From assembly GCA_046542315.1 (NCBI GenBank), contig JBKHBO010000019.1, positions 1-29,903 on the forward strand: a stretch of DNA of 29,903 bases, given 5' to 3'. This DNA comes from PWPR01 sp046542315 (GTDB lineage: Bacteria > Bacillota > UBA994 > PWPR01). The number at the start of each line of letters is the position of its first letter. Position 1 is the stretch's first letter. The notes below the pieces were generated by a model that saw only the letters and a program-made list of their open reading frames with translations, did not search any database and was not told the origin of the DNA. A program made the position numbers and the translations under genes. Shown in pieces: positions 22,829 to 29,903 of the stretch.

Positions 22829-23000
22829 ATGATTTGAAGCTCTTCAAGCTAGCTAATTATATGTTATCATCGTTGCCTATTTCAATAATCGTTATAAAAT
22901 AGGAGATAAATGAGTGTGTGAATAATTGATTTAAAAGATAAAAATTTTAATAAGGTGTATAATAAGTAGTGTTTACTGTTTATAAAGGAAGGATAATATT

Positions 23001-24242
23001 GTGAAAGCTGAGATTATATGTGTAGGAACAGAATTATTATTAGGAGATATTGTTAACACAAATGCAACGTGGTTAGCAAAGCAACTAGCAGAAGTAGGAG
23101 TTAGCGTCTATAAGCATCTTGTAGTTGGAGATAATCATAAGCGATTAACACAAGCTATAAAAAATGCAATAGAAGAAAATGATGTAGTAATTTGCACTGG
23201 TGGTTTAGGACCAACACAAGATGATATGACTAAAGAAGCCTTAGCACAGGCTTGTAATGTTGAAATGGTTCAAAATGAAAAAGCTCTAAAGTGGTTAGAA
23301 GGAAGATATGATAAAAGCTGGGGTAAGATGGCACCAAACAACTATCGCCAAACATATTTTCCCAAAGGATCAATACCATTAAATAATCCCAATGGGAGTG
23401 CTCCAGGATGTAGATTTGACTATAATGGTAAACACATCTTTTTATTACCAGGGCCTCCCAGAGAAATGAATCCAATGTATTTCACTTATATTAAACCATT
23501 TTTAGAAGAAGAAAATCATGTTGTTTTACGCTCTCTAAACATGAAAATAATTGGTATAGGAGAATCAAGTGCTGAGGAGATAATAAAAGATATTGTAAGC
23601 ACTCAAACTAACCCTACTATAGCCACTTATGCGCATTTTGGTGAATTAACTATTAGGCTTACTGCAATGGCTGAAACAGAACAAGAGGCTAAAGAGTTGA
23701 TTGTACCTGTAGCATCAGAATTAAAAAGACGTTTTGGAAATAACATCTATGGATACGATGAAGATACTATCGAGTCAGTTGTAATAGATTTATTAAAAGA
23801 AAGAGACTTAACTATAGCTGTAGCAGAATCATGTACAGGTGGGTTAATTTCATCTACTTTAATTAGTGTTCCTGGAGTTTCTGAGGTATTTAAAGAAGCG
23901 ATGGTTACATATACTAATGAAGCTAAAATAAAACATCTAAAGGTAGATAAAGAAGCAATAATTGAACATGGTGCTGTTAGTGAAGAAGTTGCTAAACAAA
24001 TGGCTATTGGAATAGCTAAATTGTCTGGAGCTGATATTGGGATCTCTACAACTGGTATAGCTGGACCAGGTGGAGGTACAAAAGAAAAACCTGTGGGACT
24101 AGTATATGTAGGATTGTATTATAATGATAAAGTCAAAGCAGACAAATACAACATAAACTCTTCTAGAGATGGTGTTAGAAGAAGAACAACTTTAAAATTA
24201 ATAGACTGGGTAAGAAGAACTATCCAAAATGATAAAAGCTAG
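23001..24242 (+). CDS. cinA: CinA: nicotinamide-nucleotide amidase / competence-damage protein
   Basis: 413 residues, the full two-domain CinA. The N-terminal MoCF-like domain (about 1-170) has VGTELLLGDIVNTN, CTGGLGPTQDDMTKEA and LLPGPPREM, associated with ADP-ribose pyrophosphatase activity. The C-terminal domain (from about residue 255) has AVAESCTGGLISS and STTGIAGPGGGTKEKPVG, the NMN deamidase (PncC) signature. It recycles NMN in the pyridine nucleotide cycle. GTG 23001 follows AAGGAAGGA. In many Firmicutes cinA is next to recA or pgsA; here neither neighbour is in view. Confidence 0.95.
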   Translation: MKAEIICVGTELLLGDIVNTNATWLAKQLAEVGVSVYKHLVVGDNHKRLTQAIKNAIEENDVVICTGGLGPTQDDMTKEALAQACNVEMVQNEKALKWLEGRYDKSWGKMAPNNYRQTYFPKGSIPLNNPNGSAPGCRFDYNGKHIFLLPGPPREMNPMYFTYIKPFLEEENHVVLRSLNMKIIGIGESSAEEIIKDIVSTQTNPTIATYAHFGELTIRLTAMAETEQEAKELIVPVASELKRRFGNNIYGYDEDTIESVVIDLLKERDLTIAVAESCTGGLISSTLISVPGVSEVFKEAMVTYTNEAKIKHLKVDKEAIIEHGAVSEEVAKQMAIGIAKLSGADIGISTTGIAGPGGGTKEKPVGLVYVGLYYNDKVKADKYNINSSRDGVRRRTTLKLIDWVRRTIQNDKS

Positions 24243-24260
24243 TTGAGCTCAACTAGCTTT
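24235..24260. terminator. 26-bp perfect palindrome, shared bidirectional terminator
   Basis: AAAGCTAGTTGA (24235-24246), GC, TCAACTAGCTTT (24249-24260). It contains the cinA stop codon (24240-24242) and the stop codon of the convergent homoserine dehydrogenase gene (24255-24253), so both messages end in the same hairpin. Confidence 0.8.
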
Positions 24261-25278
24261 CTTGTATTGATTTAATCAATCGAATTAGATCACTAAAAAT
24301 TCCAAATCCTGTTTGGTTAATTTCTGGATCATTTTCAATAATAGTTATATCCTTCATTAGATCTGTTTTAAGAGTTAAAGCTGAAGATGTTCCTTTGATT
24401 GTTGCAAGAGGATGATTATTAGGCAACTCTTGAAGTTTAACCTCTGCTTTGAACTCATTATTAGTAATGTTTGCCTTACATAAAAGCTTTAATTTATTAT
24501 TAGCTTTGCTAACTTTTTGAACATCTTCTAATGATATATTTTCTATTCCTTCAGTTAAAACATCTTTAGGTTTAATAGTTTGGTTCATTAACACATTTGC
24601 TAAAACGGCTACTTTAGCAGCAGCATCATGTCCTTCTAAATCATTTCTTGGATTTGCTTCAACAAACCCAAGAGATCTTCCATTTTCTAAAGCTTTTTCT
24701 TTAGATAACCCTTTTTCCATCTCAGTTAAAATATAATTAGTTGTAGTATTTAATATTCCTTCAAATCCAAGAACTTTACAATAAGGTAGTGTATCTTCAA
24801 CTAGATTAAAAATGGGAGTACCATCCATTACAGTCGTTTCATAGAGGAAATGTACGTTCATATCTTCGCTTAATTGCTTAAGGTTCTTATATGCGTGTGC
24901 TAAAGGACCTTTATTAGCTGTGATTACATGTTTATGTCTCTTCATTGCTTTAGTTATGTAACTTATGGCTGGCTGGCCACTTTCAATGTTTAATGGGGTC
25001 AATTCAATCATAACATCATAATTAGTTTTCTCTATTATTTCGTTTGTAGATAAATTGCTATAGTTAGGATGATTAAAGAAATTGTTCATATTTACAATTT
25101 GCTCTAAATTCAAGCCACTTTCTAAAACAAGGTTTCCTCTAGTATTAGTAGCAACTGCAGTAATGATCGGTGCTAGCTGATAGTTTTGTCTAATATCCTT
25201 ATCTTTATTGATTAAAATTTTGCAAAAGGCTCTGGCAGCGTTGCCAAAGCCAATTATTGCAATTTTTAAGTTATTCAT
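24253..25278 (-). CDS. hom: Homoserine dehydrogenase, archaeal-type, without ACT domain
   Basis: About 341 residues. IAIIGFGNAARAF is the NAD(P)-binding Rossmann glycine motif. VITANKGPLAHAYKNL, YETTVMDGTPIFNLV, GILNTTTNYILTEME and GFVEANPRNDLEGHDAAAK, with the catalytic Asp and Lys, follow the order seen in the short homoserine dehydrogenases common in archaea and some Clostridia. It lacks the C-terminal ACT domain of the feedback-inhibited Bacillus type, so allosteric control by threonine is unlikely. Reduces aspartate semialdehyde to homoserine for threonine and methionine. ATG 25278 follows GGAGG at seven bases; the in-frame TTG at 25284 touches the ribosome site. The start overlaps the S-layer-homology gene upstream by eight bases. 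Confidence 0.9.
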   Translation of the reverse strand: MNNLKIAIIGFGNAARAFCKILINKDKDIRQNYQLAPIITAVATNTRGNLVLESGLNLEQIVNMNNFFNHPNYSNLSTNEIIEKTNYDVMIELTPLNIESGQPAISYITKAMKRHKHVITANKGPLAHAYKNLKQLSEDMNVHFLYETTVMDGTPIFNLVEDTLPYCKVLGFEGILNTTTNYILTEMEKGLSKEKALENGRSLGFVEANPRNDLEGHDAAAKVAVLANVLMNQTIKPKDVLTEGIENISLEDVQKVSKANNKLKLLCKANITNNEFKAEVKLQELPNNHPLATIKGTSSALTLKTDLMKDITIIENDPEINQTGFGIFSDLIRLIKSIQES

Positions 25279-26602
25279 AATCAACCTCCATAATTTCCAT
25301 TATAAATATACCATCACCAAGAGGTTTCCAAGAAGCATATCTTTCTCCATATTCTTGATATGTAGTTAATCCGCCTTCTCCCTCTAGTAAGTAGTGCTCC
25401 ATTCTATCTAATAAGTATTCTTTTGAATTACCAAATAAGTGTTCAAGGATAGCCTCTAAATATTCATAATGATTATTTAATAAATCACTTTCAAACCCAT
25501 TACCCCAAGAGATTAATTGGTATGGATTATACTTGCTATACGTTTTGTTCAATCTCGTTGTTTTACTATAGTTATCAATGTTAGATGGGTTTATTGTAAA
25601 AGTCATATAAAGAGTTTGCGCTAATCTTGAAACATAAGTGCGCTCATCAGGAGAATTTTGTAGTGATAAAAAGTCTTCTCTATCATTATAAAATTCAAGT
25701 GTTAAAACCATGTTTTCTGGATTATATAAAAATTGCAAATATCCATCACTTAATTCCAAATTATCCTGCAAAGTTTTGACTAAGTTAAGTGCATCTAGAT
25801 TCATTTTACCGTTAACTAATGGAGGATAATATTTCATGGGTTTTTTATATCCATAAACATTGTATAAATAAACAAAAGGTGTGTTTTCTGGTTCGTAAGA
25901 GGTAAGTCTGCTAAGATCATGAAACTTAATTAACATTGCCACAGATTCTGCTCGAGTCAAATTTTTATCTGGTCTTAATGTATTATCATCATAACCGCTT
26001 AAAAGACCTATTGCATATGCATCAAGTGCTGATATTGAATAAGGGTGTGAATCATTTATATCAGTAATTTCCTCTAAGATATAGTTATGAAGCATTCGGT
26101 CTGCTTCAATTCCTATAAGCTCTGCTGCTTTATTCATTATATAAGCTGCCTCACCTCTTGAAATATCAGCTCTAAAACTATAATAACTAACAAAGGGATA
26201 TATATTATATTCATAAGGAAGTAATCGCAAATTAACAGCCTCTAAGACAACTTTTTTACCCCAATAATTAGGTAGCTGTAAAATATCATAAACTTTATCA
26301 TACTCTTTTTCCCAAGGTAATAGTTGAGATTTGTTTAATGACTGATCAATGAGTTGATCTAATTGTTCATCACCAAGTTCATTACGAATTAATCTCATTA
26401 CTAAAACAATAAATTCATCCCTTTTAATATTTTGGCTAGGTCTGAAAGTGTTGTTTTCATAGCCACTGACAAGTCCGTCATTAGCTAATGATAAAATATC
26501 ATTTCTAGCCCAATGATTTGTTATATCATTAAAAGTATTAGCGAATCCTATATTAATAAGTAAAAATAGACAAATTATAAGTGCTATAATTTTTTTTAGC
26601 AT
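25271..26602 (-). CDS. Secreted protein with S-layer homology (SLH) domains
   Basis: 443 residues. MLKKIIALIICLFLLINIGFA is a signal peptide. SLH repeat 1 is at about 22-70 (FNDITNHWARNDILSLANDG, LVSGYENNTFRPSQNIKRDE). A degenerate repeat (WGKKVVLEAVNLRLLP, ISRGEAAYIMNKAAEL) is at about 105-165, and repeat 3 is at about 180-235 (DAYAIGLLSGYDDNTLRPDKN, LTRAESVAML). SLH domains bind pyruvylated secondary cell-wall polymer, so the protein sits on the cell surface. The last 200 residues are an unrecognised domain. I choose ATG 26602 with GGAG seven bases upstream; seven upstream codons in frame lack a ribosome site. It overlaps the homoserine dehydrogenase gene. Confidence 0.88.
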   Translation of the reverse strand: MLKKIIALIICLFLLINIGFANTFNDITNHWARNDILSLANDGLVSGYENNTFRPSQNIKRDEFIVLVMRLIRNELGDEQLDQLIDQSLNKSQLLPWEKEYDKVYDILQLPNYWGKKVVLEAVNLRLLPYEYNIYPFVSYYSFRADISRGEAAYIMNKAAELIGIEADRMLHNYILEEITDINDSHPYSISALDAYAIGLLSGYDDNTLRPDKNLTRAESVAMLIKFHDLSRLTSYEPENTPFVYLYNVYGYKKPMKYYPPLVNGKMNLDALNLVKTLQDNLELSDGYLQFLYNPENMVLTLEFYNDREDFLSLQNSPDERTYVSRLAQTLYMTFTINPSNIDNYSKTTRLNKTYSKYNPYQLISWGNGFESDLLNNHYEYLEAILEHLFGNSKEYLLDRMEHYLLEGEGGLTTYQEYGERYASWKPLGDGIFIMEIMEVDYE

Positions 26603-26636
26603 AATTACACTCCTGCATTTCAAATACTCTTTGTTT

Positions 26637-26673
26637 ATTATACCATAATAAAAATGGTGATAAAGTAATCACC
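26637..26673 (-). promoter_or_regulatory. Candidate promoter of the SLH gene with an inverted repeat upstream
   Basis: A perfect TATAAT on the minus strand (26642-26637) lies about 30 bases before the start codon. The -35 is weak. The inverted repeat GGTGAT (26656-26661), AAAGTA, ATCACC (26668-26673) covers the -35 region and could be a regulator site. Confidence 0.4.
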
Positions 26674-26726
26674 TAATCAATTAAACTATATTTAAAGCAG
26701 GAATTATCTACGCAATATTTAATTAA

Positions 26727-26732
26727 TATAAT
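26727..26732 (+). promoter_or_regulatory. Candidate -10 box for the M14 carboxypeptidase gene
   Basis: Perfect TATAAT 24 bases before the start codon. The best -35 at 17 bases is TTATCT (26704-26709), so only moderate support. Confidence 0.4.
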
Positions 26733-26755
26733 AGCAAGAAAATAAGGAGGATATT

Positions 26756-28420
26756 ATGGTATACAAGCCAGAGTTCAATCGGTTTTTTAATTATCAACAA
26801 ATCAGTGAGCTGGTTAATAAGTGGGCAGAAGAGACACCTGATAAGTGCAAACTTCATGTAATAGGGAAGTCGCATCAAAATAGAGACGTTTATGCACTAG
26901 AAATCACAAATTTTAAAGTAGGCAATCCAAAGAAAAAGCCAGGATTTTATATTGAAGCATGCATACATGCTGAAGAAGTGATGGGATCTAATGTAGCTTT
27001 ATACATTGCTTGGCAATTACTGAATTCTAAAGACACCTATATTAATTCTTTGCTTAATAAACAGGTATTTTATATCTTACCAAGAGTCAATCCAGATGGG
27101 GCTGAGTTTGTCTTATCAAAAGGACAACCATGGTGTGGAAATGGTAGATTCTTACCAGGAGAAGAACAGGTTAAAGATGGTTTCTACTGGCATGATATAG
27201 ACAATAATGGTGTTATAGCACAAATGAGAGTTAGAGATGATGCTGGAGAATGGAAGATTAGCGAAAAAGACTCAAGATTTATGGTCTTAAGAGAGCCTTG
27301 GGAAAAAGAAGGGGAGTTTTACAGACTATTTCCTGAAGGCTTATTCAGAAACTTTAAGGGAGAGTTTGAATTCCCTAAGCCAAATGATGGTAACTTGAAT
27401 AGACAATTCCCTTCTAGTTATTATCCTGAAGGTAGACAATACGGAGCGGGCAATTATGCTTTGGAAGAACCAGAAGCTAAAGCAGTAGCTGAGTTTATTC
27501 TAGCTAGACCTAACATAGGTGGAGCAATGTCATATCATACTTGTGCGGGGGCAATATTAAGACCTTTTGGGGACAAAAGTGATGATCATTTCCTAGGAAA
27601 TGATCTTAAAATGTATGAGACATTAGGTAAAATGGGTACTGAAATAACTGGATATCCCTTAATCTCGGTTTATCATGGGTTCACACCAGATAAAAATTCA
27701 GTTAGGGGAGGATGTTTGGATGACTGGACCTTTGAATTTCTAGGAATGCCTAGTTTCGTTACCGAGTTGTGGAATCTTAATAAAGCTGCAGGTATAGAAC
27801 AAGAAGGTTTTTACTTGTCCGAAGTAAGAAGTAGCGATGAAGAAGTTAAAGTCATGGAATATTTAAGTCAATATATGGACAAACCCTTTTTAGACTGGAC
27901 AGAGTTTGACCACCCACAACTAGGTAAAGTTGAAATCGGTGGATGGGATAGAATCTGGACATTTAGAAATTGTCCTCCTCAATTGCTTGAAAGTATTGCA
28001 AAGAAACATTCAGAATATAGTATCAAGTTAGCTGCAACTTTGCCTTCTTTAGAAATCAGAAATGTTGAGGTTAAAGAAGCAAAGAAAGGCTTAGTCTTAA
28101 TTACTGCAGAAGTAATTAACACAGGTTACTTACCTACTTATTTAACACACCAAGCTAAATTTATGAAAAAGGATAAAAGTGTAGTTGTAAAAATCTTGTC
28201 TGATAGTGACTTTGAGTTAGTTAGTACTGATCAAAAACAAGATGTTGGAGACCTTGCTGGTAGAAGCGAAAGAGTAGCTCCGTGGAGTCAGTGGGGCTCT
28301 AAGTGGAACAAATCTATAAAAAGAGTATCATGGCTGGTTGATGCTAAAAAAGGCACTCAATTTGTTATTCATGCTGAGAATGAAAAAGCAGGGGTAGCGA
28401 CTAAAGATATAACTATTTAA
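26756..28420 (+). CDS. M14-family zinc carboxypeptidase
   Basis: 554 residues. Zinc ligands H71 and E74 are in CIHAEEVMGS, and H261 is in SYHTCAGA. Catalytic E337 is in FVTELWN, and RVNPDGAEF and NLNRQFP are the substrate-arginine and peptide-binding motifs. Residues 400-554 form a C-terminal beta-type domain (EIRNVEVKEAKKGLVLITAE, VAPWSQWGSKWNKS) seen in some M14 enzymes of unknown specificity. No signal peptide or lipobox is visible, so it probably acts on peptides in the cytoplasm. AAGGAGG precedes ATG 26756. With dppA next door it fits a peptide-degrading lifestyle. Confidence 0.88.
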   Translation: MVYKPEFNRFFNYQQISELVNKWAEETPDKCKLHVIGKSHQNRDVYALEITNFKVGNPKKKPGFYIEACIHAEEVMGSNVALYIAWQLLNSKDTYINSLLNKQVFYILPRVNPDGAEFVLSKGQPWCGNGRFLPGEEQVKDGFYWHDIDNNGVIAQMRVRDDAGEWKISEKDSRFMVLREPWEKEGEFYRLFPEGLFRNFKGEFEFPKPNDGNLNRQFPSSYYPEGRQYGAGNYALEEPEAKAVAEFILARPNIGGAMSYHTCAGAILRPFGDKSDDHFLGNDLKMYETLGKMGTEITGYPLISVYHGFTPDKNSVRGGCLDDWTFEFLGMPSFVTELWNLNKAAGIEQEGFYLSEVRSSDEEVKVMEYLSQYMDKPFLDWTEFDHPQLGKVEIGGWDRIWTFRNCPPQLLESIAKKHSEYSIKLAATLPSLEIRNVEVKEAKKGLVLITAEVINTGYLPTYLTHQAKFMKKDKSVVVKILSDSDFELVSTDQKQDVGDLAGRSERVAPWSQWGSKWNKSIKRVSWLVDAKKGTQFVIHAENEKAGVATKDITI

Positions 28421-28427
28421 AATACAT

Positions 28428-28459
28428 AAAGAGGTTTGAGTTTTCACTCAGACCTCTTT
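28428..28459. terminator. Bidirectional terminator between the carboxypeptidase and 2H phosphoesterase genes
   Basis: AAAGAGGTTTGAG (28428-28440) pairs with CTCAGACCTCTTT (28447-28459) with one G-U pair. The stop codon of the minus-strand gene lies in the loop (28446-28444). Confidence 0.8.
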
Positions 28460-28974
28460 AATTCTATAGTGTGCAATTTAGTGATAGGATAAAACTCATA
28501 TATTGCGATGTTTTTTAAATAACCATTAAAAGCACTAAAATTATCCAACATTACATCTAAAGAATCAAGTATTTTAATTCGATTACCAATCGCTAGAGAA
28601 ACATGAGGGACCCATGCATCTGACTCTAACGAATAAAAGTACCCATTTCTTGAGTATAGATCATCATATTTTTGGTGTAGGTCACTGTGAAAATCAAGCA
28701 GTTGTTTAGTAACTTTTGGCTCAGCAAATAATACATTATCTTCAAATATACCTAAGTGACTAAATCTTATTGGAATTGGATCATATTTTTTTGCAAATGA
28801 CTCAATATATCGCAACAACTCAGATTCTTCAATATTTTCATAAGTGCCTAATGTAATATGAGGTGGTAGATCAATAACTTTTATGCCTTCATTTTCCATG
28901 AATAAGTCTAGTTCATTAAAAACTTGATTTGATTTTTCATCTAATAATCCCATCACACAGAAATATTTATCGAT
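28444..28974 (-). CDS. 2H phosphoesterase (2'-5' RNA ligase / cyclic phosphodiesterase family), probable AUC start
   Basis: About 176 residues from ATC 28974. Two HxT/S motifs, LPPHITLG and WVPHVSLAIG, define the 2H superfamily, which cleaves or ligates 2',3'-cyclic phosphate or 2'-5' bonds in RNA or nucleotides. The first beta strand of the fold, DKYFCVMGLLDEKSNQ, is encoded upstream of the first ATG (28953) and GTG (28956), so those starts would destroy it. The only codon that fits is ATC 28974, six bases after AAGGTGG (28989-28983); no ATG, GTG or TTG exists between the preceding stop (28996) and 28956. So it starts at the rare codon AUC, or the start has mutated. It lies 21 bases after dppA and is probably co-transcribed. 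Confidence 0.75.
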   Translation of the reverse strand: MDKYFCVMGLLDEKSNQVFNELDLFMENEGIKVIDLPPHITLGTYENIEESELLRYIESFAKKYDPIPIRFSHLGIFEDNVLFAEPKVTKQLLDFHSDLHQKYDDLYSRNGYFYSLESDAWVPHVSLAIGNRIKILDSLDVMLDNFSAFNGYLKNIAIYEFYPITKLHTIELKRSE

Positions 28975-28995
28975 TGACTTCCACCTTCTTTCTAA

Positions 28996-29838
28996 TTATC
29001 TAGCTAATGATATCATTACGTTTAAAGCTTTTATTACATTTAATAAGTCTTCATCAGTATAAGATACGGTATCTCCATTTACTCGTTCACTACCAAGCAG
29101 CCTACTAGCAGCATCAGCTTTACCACTATTTAAAAACTGTATTTTACCAGTAAAAGGACCATTTACTTCTAGTGGCTTTATTGTTTTAGCATTTTTAATA
29201 GCACTTTTAGCAGTTTCTTGAATTTTTTCACAAGCAACTTCAGGGTGTATGCATTGAGCACTATACCTAGTTATAGCTTTTTTAACTTGTACAAACTTCA
29301 CCTTCTCACCTAAAACATCTTTTACTTCTTCTTTTAAAATTTGGTCTCCTGTAACCATTACTATAGGAACGCCAAAATAACTAGCAGTATGAGCATTAAA
29401 GCCAGTCTCTCCAACTATCTTGTCATTGATCCAAATATTATCAACTGTTCCACCACTAATTGTATGGCTTAAAATTCCGGGAGTATTGTTTCTAGCATGA
29501 TATCCAACAAACATTACAGCATCATATGAATCATCTAGATTTTGCATCATACTTAAAGGTTTTGTGGTACCTGTAATAAGTTCAGCTCTTTTATCTAAAA
29601 GTTCAGGCATAATGTTAACCATTGGACCATGGCTATCGTTGACTATAACTTCTGTAGCGCCTGCTTCAAAAGCACCAACAATAGCTGCATTAGCTTCTTT
29701 TGTCATTTGTTTTCTGGCACTATCATAAAGATAACCTTTATTATTAGTATGTTCTGAATTAACTACATCACAAATTCCTTCAATATCAACAGAGATAAAT
29801 ACTTTCATTTTAATTTTTGTATGATTAAGATTAATCAT
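28996..29838 (-). CDS. dppA: D-aminopeptidase DppA (peptidase family M55)
   Basis: 270-280 residues. KVFISVDIEGI contributes zinc-binding D and E at the N-terminus, followed by IVNDSHGPMVNI, FVGYHARN with a catalytic-site histidine, HTISGG and VGETGFNAHTA. These are the M55 metal and oligomer-core motifs. Bacillus DppA is a decameric zinc enzyme that removes N-terminal D-amino acids such as D-Ala from peptides. Two starts are possible. ATG 29838 has TAAGGAGAA only four bases from GGAG and adds MINLNHTKIK. ATG 29808 starts exactly at the family N-terminus but has no ribosome site. A palindrome covers the first start. Confidence 0.9.
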   Translation of the reverse strand: MINLNHTKIKMKVFISVDIEGICDVVNSEHTNNKGYLYDSARKQMTKEANAAIVGAFEAGATEVIVNDSHGPMVNIMPELLDKRAELITGTTKPLSMMQNLDDSYDAVMFVGYHARNNTPGILSHTISGGTVDNIWINDKIVGETGFNAHTASYFGVPIVMVTGDQILKEEVKDVLGEKVKFVQVKKAITRYSAQCIHPEVACEKIQETAKSAIKNAKTIKPLEVNGPFTGKIQFLNSGKADAASRLLGSERVNGDTVSYTDEDLLNVIKALNVMISLAR

Positions 29839-29840
29839 AC
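29819..29840. promoter_or_regulatory. Inverted repeat over the dppA translation start
   Basis: GTATGATTAA (29819-29828), GA, TTAATCATAC (29831-29840), a perfect 10-bp inverted repeat containing ATG 29838 and abutting the ribosome site. As RNA it is a hairpin that hides the first start; as DNA it could be an operator. Bases 29850-29903 show AT-rich DNA in which no clear promoter can be fixed. Confidence 0.5.
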
Positions 29841-29903
29841 TTCTCCTTAATTCTTATATTTAGGTTATTTTAGGAAACCTATAAACCTTAAATACTACAT
29901 CTA

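Noticed and set aside
1..29903. CRISPR array or phage gene block
   Set aside because: No regularly spaced short repeats and no capsid, tail or integrase genes were seen.

Overview
The window is AT-rich DNA from a low-GC Gram-positive bacterium, most likely an anaerobic amino-acid- or peptide-fermenting member of the Clostridia. Supporting features are frequent TTG and GTG starts behind strong AGGAGG-type ribosome sites, U-tailed terminators, an S-layer-homology protein, a Firmicutes-type 6S RNA, the short HisG plus HisZ form of ATP phosphoribosyltransferase, several peptidases, and one probable selenoprotein. The genus cannot be named from the sequence.

Layout. 1-2211 is an integration scar: the tail of an unknown gene, a DUF4935-like PIN-domain protein, a 17-19 bp copy of a tRNA-Arg(ACG) anticodon arm, and the isolated 3' half of a tRNA-Arg(TCT). 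1744-2920 (minus) is a HAD phosphatase overlapping a frameshifted GNAT acetyltransferase. 3055-4493 is a flavodoxin / TetR / FMN-binding operon behind a 35 bp perfect palindrome that sits on its promoter. 4637-5833 is a lipoprotein made of two copies of one domain. 5845-8479 is a three-gene set of overlapping genes: cysteine-synthase-like enzyme, YgeA-like amino-acid racemase and HisC-like aminotransferase. After a strong terminator, 8615-15518 is a complete nine-gene histidine operon, hisZ-G-D-C-B-H-A-F-IE, in which every junction overlaps. A CPBP membrane protease follows.

16097-17248 (minus) is a diaminopropionate ammonia-lyase gene broken by one in-frame TAA just before its PLP lysine. 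17416-19734 holds two tandem paralogous amidohydrolases. Next come a 5'-truncated gene remnant and a small redox protein of the C_GCAxxG_C_C family (19964-20353). Its first motif cysteine codon is TGA, followed at the right distance by a bacterial SECIS-like hairpin. This is the most interesting item in the window. A PHP-domain phosphoesterase and a patatin-like hydrolase follow, then a 6S RNA on the minus strand and cinA.

The last 5.6 kb carries, on the minus strand, an S-layer-homology protein overlapping an archaeal-type homoserine dehydrogenase; on the plus strand, an M14 carboxypeptidase; and on the minus strand, dppA (M55 D-aminopeptidase) followed by a 2H phosphoesterase that appears to start at an AUC codon. 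The overall theme is amino-acid and peptide metabolism (histidine and homoserine synthesis, racemisation, diaminopropionate breakdown, peptidases). No CRISPR array, intact insertion sequence, integrase or rRNA gene was seen.
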